The notes under the pieces are model-generated. The model saw nothing but the letters and a program-made list of their open reading frames with translations. It did not search any database and was not told where the DNA came from. A DNA stretch of 35,010 bases from Candidatus Pelagibacterales bacterium (lineage in GTDB: Bacteria; Pseudomonadota; Alphaproteobacteria; TMED109). A program made the position numbers and the translations under genes. Positions 1 through 7,758 of the stretch are shown piece after piece. The DNA is taken from assembly GCA_002732015.1 (NCBI GenBank), contig PCCU01000043.1, positions 1 through 35,010 of the forward strand, read 5' to 3'. How positions within the stretch are numbered: position 1 is the stretch's first letter; each line of letters starts with the position of its first letter.

Positions 1-1612
1 GATCTATTGCAGGGTTTGTTACCTGAGCAAAATTTTGTTTGAAGTAATTAAATAAAAGTTTATTTTGTCTAGATAAAACTGCAATGGGGGTATCAGTTCC
101 CATCGAACCAGTAGCCTCTGCTGTATTTGCCACCATAGGTTTAATTAAAAATTTAATATCCTCTTCAGTATACCCGAAAAGATTTTGTTTAATTTTGATA
201 TTTTTATCTTTTTCTAATTGAAAGTTTTTTGATGAAACTTCTTCCTTTAAGGTGACTATATTTTCTTTTATTATTTTACTATAATCCAATTTACCATACA
301 TTTGCTTTTTAAGGTCATTATCTTGAACAATCTTACCTTTCTCTAAGTCAACTAAAAGCATTTTTCCTGGCCTTAGTCTATCTTTTTTTATGATTAAATT
401 TTCTGCTACTCTTAAAACTCCCATTTCAGAAGACAAGACTATTCTGTCATCTGAAGTAATAAAATATCTTGCTGGTCTGAGGCCATTTCTATCTAAAGTT
501 GCTCCAATTTTTTTTCCGTCTGTAAAAGCTACTGCTGCTGGACCATCCCATGGCTCGCTAAACTGGGAGTAATATTTATAAAAGTTTTTTTTTCTCTTAT
601 TCATATTTGTAGCATTTTGCCATGCCTCTGGGATAAGAAGCATCATAGCATGCTCTATTGAATATCCACCTGCAGTTAAAAGTTCTAACGCATTATCAAA
701 ACAAGCAGAATCAGATTGCCCGAAAACAATTAAGGGCCAAATTTTTTTTAAATCCTTTCCTAAAACTTTACTTTCTAAAATTAATTTTCTAGCATTCATC
801 CAATTTACATTTCCTCTTACAGTATTTATTTCACCATTGTGGCAAATCATTCTAAAAGGTTGTGCTAAGTCCCAAGATGGAAAAGTATTAGTAGAAAATC
901 TTTGATGTATAAGAGAGAAATTACTAACATATGCCTTATTTCTAAGATCTAGAAAATACTTTCTGACTAAATTAGATAATAACATCCCCTTATAAGTAAC
1001 AATTTTATTAGAAAATGAGCTAATGTAAAAATTATTAAAAACCTTGTTGTTTTCAGATAATCTAGCAACTTCATTTGAAATTTGTTTACTCGCTATAAAA
1101 AGCTTTTTTTCTAGAATTGAAGAATTTGATTTTCCCTTTATCTTAACAAAAAATTGCTTTATTGCAGGTTCGCTTTTTTTCATTTCAACTGATAAAATAG
1201 AGCTTTTTACAGGAACATCTCTAACATGAAATAATTGTAATTTGTTTTCTTCTAAAAATTTACTTATAACCTGTCTTGATTTATCTTGTTCTTTTTTTGA
1301 GGTTGGAAGAAAGACCATACCCACACCGTAGTGCTTTTCTTTTGGTAAATCCTTAGAGATTTTTTTAAATTCATCTCTAAACAACTTATCTGGTAAGTTA
1401 GTAAGAATGCCTGCTCCATCACCTACGGTTTTATCTGCTCCAACCGCACCTCTATGCTCTAAGTTTTCTAGCATCTCTAGTCCATTTTGTACAATAGAGT
1501 GATTTTTTTTTCCTTTAATATTTGCAACAAACCCTATTCCACAAGCGTCATGCTCGTTAGCAGGGTCGTATAATCCTTGTTTTCCAGGCCTATGGGTTGT
1601 TACATTTTTCAT
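1..1612 (-). CDS. gltB: Glutamate synthase large subunit (N-terminal part; runs off left edge)
   Basis: My reverse-strand translation: MKNVTTHRPGKQGLYDPANEHDACGIGFVANIKGKKNHSIVQNGLEMLENLEHRGAVGADKTVGDGAGILTNLP...FRMICHNGEINTVRGNVNWMNAR...YYSQFSEPWDGPAAVAFTDGKKIGATLDRNGLRPARY. Class II glutamine amidotransferase with Cys after a short propeptide. Not in the ORF track because it has no stop inside the window. Confidence 0.96.
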   Translation of the reverse strand, partial: MKNVTTHRPGKQGLYDPANEHDACGIGFVANIKGKKNHSIVQNGLEMLENLEHRGAVGADKTVGDGAGILTNLPDKLFRDEFKKISKDLPKEKHYGVGMVFLPTSKKEQDKSRQVISKFLEENKLQLFHVRDVPVKSSILSVEMKKSEPAIKQFFVKIKGKSNSSILEKKLFIASKQISNEVARLSENNKVFNNFYISSFSNKIVTYKGMLLSNLVRKYFLDLRNKAYVSNFSLIHQRFSTNTFPSWDLAQPFRMICHNGEINTVRGNVNWMNARKLILESKVLGKDLKKIWPLIVFGQSDSACFDNALELLTAGGYSIEHAMMLLIPEAWQNATNMNKRKKNFYKYYSQFSEPWDGPAAVAFTDGKKIGATLDRNGLRPARYFITSDDRIVLSSEMGVLRVAENLIIKKDRLRPGKMLLVDLEKGKIVQDNDLKKQMYGKLDYSKIIKENIVTLKEEVSSKNFQLEKDKNIKIKQNLFGYTEEDIKFLIKPMVANTAEATGSMGTDTPIAVLSRQNKLLFNYFKQNFAQVTNPAID

Positions 1613-1796
1613 ATCATTTTTATTTATGTTTTATAAATTAGTGCTAAATCACAATAAAACCAGAACTAACGCGAAATCAGATTATAAGTTTAGGAAAAAA
1701 AAAAATCAATTTTAAATAATTGAATAAATGATTAAAAAACAGCCAACTTTCAAATTACAATTGGAATAAGATTAAATTTTAATCAATTAAATGCAG

Positions 1797-2198
1797 TTAC
1801 TTGCACGGCCATTTTTTACTTAATATTTGAGTTAATAAGCTTTGAGCACTATATTTTTGTATATTCCCTATAGAAGAAGCAACAGAAACATACTCTCTAA
1901 CTAATGAAACAGTCCTAATACCCTGTAGGTTTGCTGCTAATTGCTTATTAATATTTACATTTCTTTTTCTTTCTGCACACAAAGTAGACATTATCTTTCC
2001 TGTGGTTTCCATTATACCTTGACATTTCCCCATATTAAACAATAACTTTTGATCTGCTGGTGACTCGAATTTATTATCAATCCAACTTTTATAGTCACTG
2101 CAACTTTTTAGTAAATCATAGGCAGAGTATTCCTGAGAAAAACTAACCTTAGCATTGAATATTATTAAAAATATTATAATTAAATTTTTTTTTACCAC
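1797..2198 (-). CDS. Secreted Rap1a/Tai-like family protein (GTG start)
   Basis: N-terminal signal peptide, then DLLKSC...KCQGIMETTG...LCAERKRNVNINKQLAANL...AQSLLTQILSKKWPCK; Cys spacing and the terminal WPC resemble the Rap1a/Tai family. Confidence 0.55.
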   Translation of the reverse strand: MVKKNLIIIFLIIFNAKVSFSQEYSAYDLLKSCSDYKSWIDNKFESPADQKLLFNMGKCQGIMETTGKIMSTLCAERKRNVNINKQLAANLQGIRTVSLVREYVSVASSIGNIQKYSAQSLLTQILSKKWPCK

Positions 2199-2202
2199 AA
2201 AC

Positions 2203-2331
2203 TTATTTAAAATAATCTCTTAATCCTCCTATTAATAAAAACCAGTATAACCTGATTCTTGCAAAGAATCCTCTTTTCTTTTCTAAATTGCTTTTCTTTT
2301 CTAAACCGCATTTAGTTTTTATTTTTAACAT
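2203..2331 (-). CDS. Putative 42-aa small protein, not in the supplied ORF list
   Basis: ATG at 2331-2329 inside the yidD 3' end, stop at 2205-2203. MLKIKTKCGLEKKSNLEKKRGFFARIRLYWFLLIGGLRDYFK. Overlaps yidD by 20 nt and ends 4 nt before the next gene. Confidence 0.45.
   Translation of the reverse strand: MLKIKTKCGLEKKSNLEKKRGFFARIRLYWFLLIGGLRDYFK
2273..2305. repeat. Short tandem direct repeat CTTTTCTTTTCTAAA (18-bp period, two copies)
   Basis: 2273-2287 and 2291-2305; in the 42-aa ORF it encodes LEKKSN-LEKKRG. Confidence 0.85.
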
Positions 2332-2560
2332 CTTTTTCACAAACCATATCTATCCCACTTCCTCCCCAAGGATTACACCTTAATATCCTTTTTACAGCCA
2401 TTACAATACCCACTATCAATCCTTTCTTTTCAATTGCTTCTATAGCATAATTCGAACAAGTTGGATAAAACCTGCAATTGTTACCTAAATAGGGAGATAT
2501 TATTAGTTGATACAACCTAATAAAGTATTTTACTAATTTTTTAATATTTATTTTTTTCAT
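2312..2560 (-). CDS. yidD: Membrane protein insertion efficiency factor YidD
   Basis: YQLIISPYLGNNCRFYPTCSNYAIEAIEKKG...RILRCNPWGGSGIDMV signature. Confidence 0.97.
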   Translation of the reverse strand: MKKINIKKLVKYFIRLYQLIISPYLGNNCRFYPTCSNYAIEAIEKKGLIVGIVMAVKRILRCNPWGGSGIDMVCEKDVKNKN

Positions 2561-4481
2561 GTTTAATAAGATTAATAATTTTTTCTATTGAAGAAATTTC
2601 TATATCTTGACTGCCAAGTTTTCTCAATGCCACTGTGTTGCTTTCTACCTCTTTTTCTCCTATAACTAAAATTAAAGGAATTTTTGTACTACTATGCTCT
2701 CTTATTTTGTACCCTACTTTTTCATTTCGTAAATCTAATTTACAAGTTATTCCTTCTTTTAACAATCTATCTTTGAGATTTGATGCATATTCATCAAATT
2801 TATTATTTATAGTCACTATAGCAACATTTACAGGACTTAACCATAAGGGTAAACGTCCCGCATAATGTTCAATTAAAATACCTATAAACCTCTCTAAAGA
2901 ACCAAATAATGCTCGATGAATAAGCACAGGCACCATTTTTTCTCCAGCTTTATTTATGTAGTTGCAAGAAAGTCTTTCTGGTAAATTTAAATCAATTTGG
3001 ACTGTACCACACTGCCAGTCTCTTCCAATAGCATCTCGAAGTACAAACTCTAATTTTGGCCCATAAAATGCTCCCTCCCCTGGATTGATTGTGTAAGGTA
3101 TACCCAGATTATCAATTGTAGATAATAATGCTTTTTCAGACTTGTCCCAAACCTCATCACTACCTACTCTTTTTTCAGGTCTATCAGAATATTTTACAGC
3201 AATATCATTAAACCCGAAGTCTTTGTAAATAGAAATTATTAATTTACATACTACTTGACATTCTTTTTCTAATTGATCCTCTGTACAAAATATATGTGCA
3301 TCATCTTGTGTAAAAGCTCTAACTCTCATAAGCCCATGCAAAGCACCTGAAGGCTCGTAACGATGAACCTTTCCAAATTCAGATATTTTAAGTGGAAGAT
3401 CTCTATAACTTTTAATTCCTTGATTAAATACTTGAATTCCACCTGGACAATTCATTGGCTTTATTGCATAAGTCTTTTCTTCTTTAGTTGTTGTAGTAAA
3501 CATATTTTCTCCAAACTTTTCCCAATGCCCTGACTTCTCCCACAATGAACGATCCATTATATCAGGGGTGTTGATTTCTAAATACCCTGCTTCATTTTGT
3601 TTTTTTCTCATGTAATTCAGTAAAGTTTGAAATAATGTCCAACCATCAGGATGCCAAAAAACTGAACCTGGAGCTTCCTCTTGAAAATGATATAAGTTCA
3701 TTATACTACCCAAAAGGCGATGATCTCTTTTTTCTGCTTCTTTTAACATATTAAGATGGGTTTCTAAATCTTTCTGATTGTTCCATGCTGTTCCATATAT
3801 TCTTTGCAGCATTTCATTGTTAGAATCACCTTTCCAATATGCACCAGCTACTTTAGTCAATTTAAATGCTCCAATATGTTTTAGATTAGGCAAATGAGGT
3901 CCATAACATAAATCAAAGAAATCTGTATTGTCTTGACAATAAATTTGAAAATTGTCTTTCTGTTTAGACTCTTTAATAATTTCTATTTTATAAGTTTCAT
4001 CTTTATTAGAAAATAACTTCAAAGCTTCCTCTTTGCTTACATAGATTTTTTTGATTTTGTTTCCATCCAAAACTATTTTTTTCATTTCATTTTCAATTTT
4101 AGGAAGATCTTCATTCGATATAGTTTTTTCTAATAAAACATCATAATAGAAGCCATTTTCTATTGTCGGTCCTATTGCTAATTTTGATTTAGGATATAAA
4201 TTTTTAATTGCTTTTGCCAACACTTGCGCAGTTAGGGTATGTCTCATAATTTCTAAACCGCTTTCTGTGTCATTAGTAATTATTTCTACCTTTGAGTCAT
4301 TATTAATTTCATCAGATAAGTCTTTTAATTCTCCATTAACTTTTACAGCTACAGATTTTTTTTCTAAGGATTTAGATATATTTCCTGCAATCTCTATACC
4401 TCTAACCCCTTTGTTATATTTTAATTTTTTACCATCTGGAAAGGTAATTAAAATATTTTTTTTTTTGTCTTTATGTTCCAT
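2541..4481 (-). CDS. thrS: Threonyl-tRNA synthetase
   Basis: Full-length 646 aa with TGS domain, MNCPGGIQVF, HRYEPSGALHGLMRVRAFTQDDAHIFCT, HRALFGSLERFIGILIEHYAGRLPLWLSP. Confidence 0.98.
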   Translation of the reverse strand: MEHKDKKKNILITFPDGKKLKYNKGVRGIEIAGNISKSLEKKSVAVKVNGELKDLSDEINNDSKVEIITNDTESGLEIMRHTLTAQVLAKAIKNLYPKSKLAIGPTIENGFYYDVLLEKTISNEDLPKIENEMKKIVLDGNKIKKIYVSKEEALKLFSNKDETYKIEIIKESKQKDNFQIYCQDNTDFFDLCYGPHLPNLKHIGAFKLTKVAGAYWKGDSNNEMLQRIYGTAWNNQKDLETHLNMLKEAEKRDHRLLGSIMNLYHFQEEAPGSVFWHPDGWTLFQTLLNYMRKKQNEAGYLEINTPDIMDRSLWEKSGHWEKFGENMFTTTTKEEKTYAIKPMNCPGGIQVFNQGIKSYRDLPLKISEFGKVHRYEPSGALHGLMRVRAFTQDDAHIFCTEDQLEKECQVVCKLIISIYKDFGFNDIAVKYSDRPEKRVGSDEVWDKSEKALLSTIDNLGIPYTINPGEGAFYGPKLEFVLRDAIGRDWQCGTVQIDLNLPERLSCNYINKAGEKMVPVLIHRALFGSLERFIGILIEHYAGRLPLWLSPVNVAIVTINNKFDEYASNLKDRLLKEGITCKLDLRNEKVGYKIREHSSTKIPLILVIGEKEVESNTVALRKLGSQDIEISSIEKIINLIKHEKNKY

Positions 4482-4482
4482 T

Positions 4483-5883
4483 TTAATTCAACCATTTCCA
4501 TTTTACTCCTTTAGGGCCATCTTGTATTTCCACACCTAAATTAGTAAGTTGTTTTCTTAAGTCATCTGCTAAACTAAAATTTTTATTTTCTCTAGCTACA
4601 TTTCTTTTTTGTATTAAGGCTTCAATAATCTTCATATTTTCATCACTAGTATTTATTTTCTCATTAAACCATTCTTTTGGGCTATGTTTAAATATCCCTA
4701 AAATATTGCTAACTGTCATTAAAATTTTTTTAAGATTTTTTTTATTTTTATCTGTTTTGAAGTTTTCTTTATTTCTTATAATTTTATTCAAATATACAAA
4801 AGCATTAGAAATATTTAGATCGTCAAAAAAACATACCTCTAATTCTTTTGGTAATATTAGATCATACCTTTGAATTTTTATATCTTCTAATTTTCTTAAA
4901 ACTTCATAGAATTTATCTAAAATATTTTTTGATTGATTTATTAAACTCTCTGTCCAAACCAAAGGACTTCTGTAATGTGCACTTAAAAGAGCAAATCTTA
5001 TAACTTCTCCATTATAAACTTCTAAATAATCTTTTAAAAGAACTATATTCCCAAGTGATTTTGACATTTTTTTTTCATCTATTGTAACAAATCCATTATG
5101 CATCCAATATCTGGCATAACTACTAAAATCGTCTTTCTTATTTTGAAAGCAACAACTTTGGGCTATTTCGTTATCATGATGAGGAAACTTTAAATCTAAT
5201 CCTCCTCCATGTATATCAAATGGTGTTTTTAAAATATCAGACGCCATAGCAAAACACTCAGTATGCCATCCAGGCCTACCGAATCCCCATGGAGAGTTCC
5301 AGCCGGGCTCATTTTTTTTTGATGGTTTCCATAGCACAAAATCTTCTGGATTTATCTTATAACTCTCCACAGAAACTCTACTTCCAGCAATTTGTTTTTC
5401 TTTACTTCTTTTTGAAAGCATTCCATATTTTGGAAAAGAAGATACGGAAAATAGGATATGCCCGTCTTTATTATAAGCAAAACCTTGATTTTCTAAATGT
5501 TTTATCTTTTCTATCATACTATGCACATATTCTGTTGCTTTTGGTTGGAAATCAGGAACGTCAACATTTAGTTTTTTCATTTCAGAATTATATATTCTTA
5601 AATATGTTTCACTAATTTCTTCACATGTCTTTTTTTCTTCTAAACTTCTTTTTATTATTTTATCGTCTATATCGGTTATATTTGAAACATAGGTTACTTT
5701 GGGAAAAACATAGCGGAGTAATTTGACAATTGTATCAAAAACAACTGCCATTCTTGCATTTCCTATATGAGCATAATTATATACAGTAGGCCCACAGGCA
5801 TAAATTCTTATATTATTTTTATCTATTGGAATAAAGGTTTCTTTTTTGTTTGAAATAGAGTTATAAATTTTTAAATTATTCAT
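4483..5883 (-). CDS. cysS: Cysteinyl-tRNA synthetase
   Basis: YACGPTVYNYAHIGNAR, GRPGWHTECFAMA, GGGLDLKFPHHDNEIAQSCC, KKMSKSLGN. Confidence 0.98.
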   Translation of the reverse strand: MNNLKIYNSISNKKETFIPIDKNNIRIYACGPTVYNYAHIGNARMAVVFDTIVKLLRYVFPKVTYVSNITDIDDKIIKRSLEEKKTCEEISETYLRIYNSEMKKLNVDVPDFQPKATEYVHSMIEKIKHLENQGFAYNKDGHILFSVSSFPKYGMLSKRSKEKQIAGSRVSVESYKINPEDFVLWKPSKKNEPGWNSPWGFGRPGWHTECFAMASDILKTPFDIHGGGLDLKFPHHDNEIAQSCCFQNKKDDFSSYARYWMHNGFVTIDEKKMSKSLGNIVLLKDYLEVYNGEVIRFALLSAHYRSPLVWTESLINQSKNILDKFYEVLRKLEDIKIQRYDLILPKELEVCFFDDLNISNAFVYLNKIIRNKENFKTDKNKKNLKKILMTVSNILGIFKHSPKEWFNEKINTSDENMKIIEALIQKRNVARENKNFSLADDLRKQLTNLGVEIQDGPKGVKWKWLN

Positions 5884-6499
5884 ATTTTATTATATTTTTT
5901 TTTATTAGAAAGTTGAATAAATCAAATAATGGCATTCCTTGTATAGTAAATTGATCTCCTTTTACTTTGGAAAATAATAGGTACCCTTTAGATTCAAACT
6001 TATAAGAACCACAAGAGTGTATAGGATTATCAGAATCCACATAATTTATGATCTGTTGTTTATTTATTTTTCTCATTGTTAATTTAGCTCTGCTACAAAA
6101 TGAATGTATTATTTTTCCATTTATACAAATGCTACATCCGCTTATTTGTTCATGTTCATAACCAGCTAACATGCTTAATTGCAAAATTGCGTTTTTTTTA
6201 CTAAGAGGTTTATTTAAAATTTTTTTTCTAAATACGCAGATCTGATCTACTCCTATTACATAACAATTATAATTTTTGTTGCTTATTGTAATTGCTTTCG
6301 TTTGAGACAGTTTCTTGCTAATAAAAGTGTAAGGCTTATCTTTAAACTTTTTTTTTATATAACCTTCGTTAATATTTGATGATATAGTTTTAAAATCTAA
6401 TCCAGCATTTTTAAGTATACTCTTTCTAATAATTGAGCTGCTCGCCAAAATTAAAGGATGTTTAGTTTTTATAGAAAATTTTTTTTTTTTTTCTAACAA
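5876..6499 (-). CDS. maf: Maf family nucleotide pyrophosphatase
   Basis: LILASSSIIRKSILKNAGLDF, VIGVDQ, GDQFTIQGMPL. TTG start immediately followed by an A14 tract. Confidence 0.85.
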   Translation of the reverse strand: MLEKKKKFSIKTKHPLILASSSIIRKSILKNAGLDFKTISSNINEGYIKKKFKDKPYTFISKKLSQTKAITISNKNYNCYVIGVDQICVFRKKILNKPLSKKNAILQLSMLAGYEHEQISGCSICINGKIIHSFCSRAKLTMRKINKQQIINYVDSDNPIHSCGSYKFESKGYLLFSKVKGDQFTIQGMPLFDLFNFLIKKNIIKYE

Positions 6500-6511
6500 T
6501 ATTTTTTTATC

Positions 6512-7120
6512 TTACTTAGATATAAAGTTTAAAAACTCTGACCTTGTTCTAGCATCAGTTCTAAATACACCTAACATTCTACTAGTTACTGTAGAAGACT
6601 CAGACTTTTTTATACCTCTTGTAGTCATGCACTGATGTTGTGCATCAATAACAACCGCTACTCCTCTAGGCAATAGTGCATTTTGAATGCATGATGCAAC
6701 TTGCGCTGTCATTGTTTCTTGTGTTTGTAACCTCTTACCAAATACATCTATAACTCTAGCTAATTTACTTATACCTACTACTCTTTTATTTGGAATATAT
6801 GCTACATGAGCAATGCCTAAAATTGGAACCATATGATGCTCGCAATGAGACTCAACTTTTATATTTTTTACTATTACCATTTCATCATAACCTGCAACTT
6901 CTTCAAACGTTTTTGATAAAATTTCATGAGGGTCTTCAAAATAACCTGCAAAAAATTCTTTATAAGCTTTTATTACTCTTTTTGGCGTATCTAATAAACC
7001 CTCTCTTTCAGGGTCATCACCAGCCCAAGATATCAAAGTCTTTACAGCTTCCTTTGCTTCCTCTGCTGAAGGTTGTTTTTTAGTATTTTCTTTTTTATCA
7101 AGTATGTTACTTTGTTTCAT
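6512..7120 (-). CDS. folE: GTP cyclohydrolase I
   Basis: [56 protein letters not shown]. Confidence 0.98.
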   Translation of the reverse strand: MKQSNILDKKENTKKQPSAEEAKEAVKTLISWAGDDPEREGLLDTPKRVIKAYKEFFAGYFEDPHEILSKTFEEVAGYDEMVIVKNIKVESHCEHHMVPILGIAHVAYIPNKRVVGISKLARVIDVFGKRLQTQETMTAQVASCIQNALLPRGVAVVIDAQHQCMTTRGIKKSESSTVTSRMLGVFRTDARTRSEFLNFISK

Positions 7121-7183
7121 ATTTACTTATTTATCACTTTTATTTGATAATTACAAATTTTCTACTAAATTTATTTATATAAA

Positions 7184-7681
7184 ATGAAAAATACTAATAA
7201 TAAAATAAAATTTTCTAGAAGAACTTCAGTATACGAAATTGAAGAAGGAATAAAACTTTGTCCAAAATTTAACAAAGAAAAGCTTCTGCCATGTATTACC
7301 GTTGAATACAAAACAAATCAAATTCTTATGTTTTCTTATATTAATAAATTAGCTTTTCAGAGATCCCTAGAAACAAAAAATGCACATTATTTTTCTAGAA
7401 GCAGACAAAGCATTTGGCTTAAAGGTGAAACTTCTGGAATGTATCACCACATAAAGAATATGTTTATTGACGATGACCAAGATTGTGTAATATTTGAGGT
7501 AAAATTGACTAAACCTAAAAAGGGAGGTAAAGAAGCATCCTGTCATGTAGGATATAAAAGTTGTTTTTACAGAAAAATTGAAACGAAAAATGGAAATGTT
7601 TCTCTAAAATTTACAGAGAAGAAAAAATCTTTCGATCCTAATATAGTCTACAAAGGAATTGCTAATCCTACAAAAATATAA
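7184..7681 (+). CDS. hisI: Phosphoribosyl-AMP cyclohydrolase
   Basis: AHYFSRSRQSIWLKGETSGMYHHIKNMFIDDDQDCVIFEV...ASCHVGYKSCFYRKI. Confidence 0.9.
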   Translation: MKNTNNKIKFSRRTSVYEIEEGIKLCPKFNKEKLLPCITVEYKTNQILMFSYINKLAFQRSLETKNAHYFSRSRQSIWLKGETSGMYHHIKNMFIDDDQDCVIFEVKLTKPKKGGKEASCHVGYKSCFYRKIETKNGNVSLKFTEKKKSFDPNIVYKGIANPTKI

Positions 7682-7758
7682 TTACTTTAAATATTGACAA
7701 AATAGTAAACTTAGTTAACTATAGTTTTTTGCAATAGTGTTTATAAGATAAACCAATA

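Noticed and set aside
390-1229. ORFs 390-572 and 1044-1229 (+)
   Set aside because: Antisense to the clearly coding gltB on the minus strand; no recognisable protein features.
1770-1784. Perfect palindrome GATTAAATTTTAATC near the end of the Rap1a-like gene
   Set aside because: All-A/T except the ends and no following U-tract; expected often at this base composition, so not called a terminator.
2635-7083. Plus-strand ORFs 2635-2865, 4267-4539, 5289-5615, 6790-7083
   Set aside because: All lie antisense to thrS, cysS and folE, which have full family signatures.
7694-7724. TTGACA plus TTAGTTAACTATAGT upstream of the TonB receptor as promoter/regulator site
   Set aside because: -35 match is good but the best -10 (TATAGT) is about 20 nt away; the small TAGTTAACTA palindrome is not distinctive in this AT-rich DNA.
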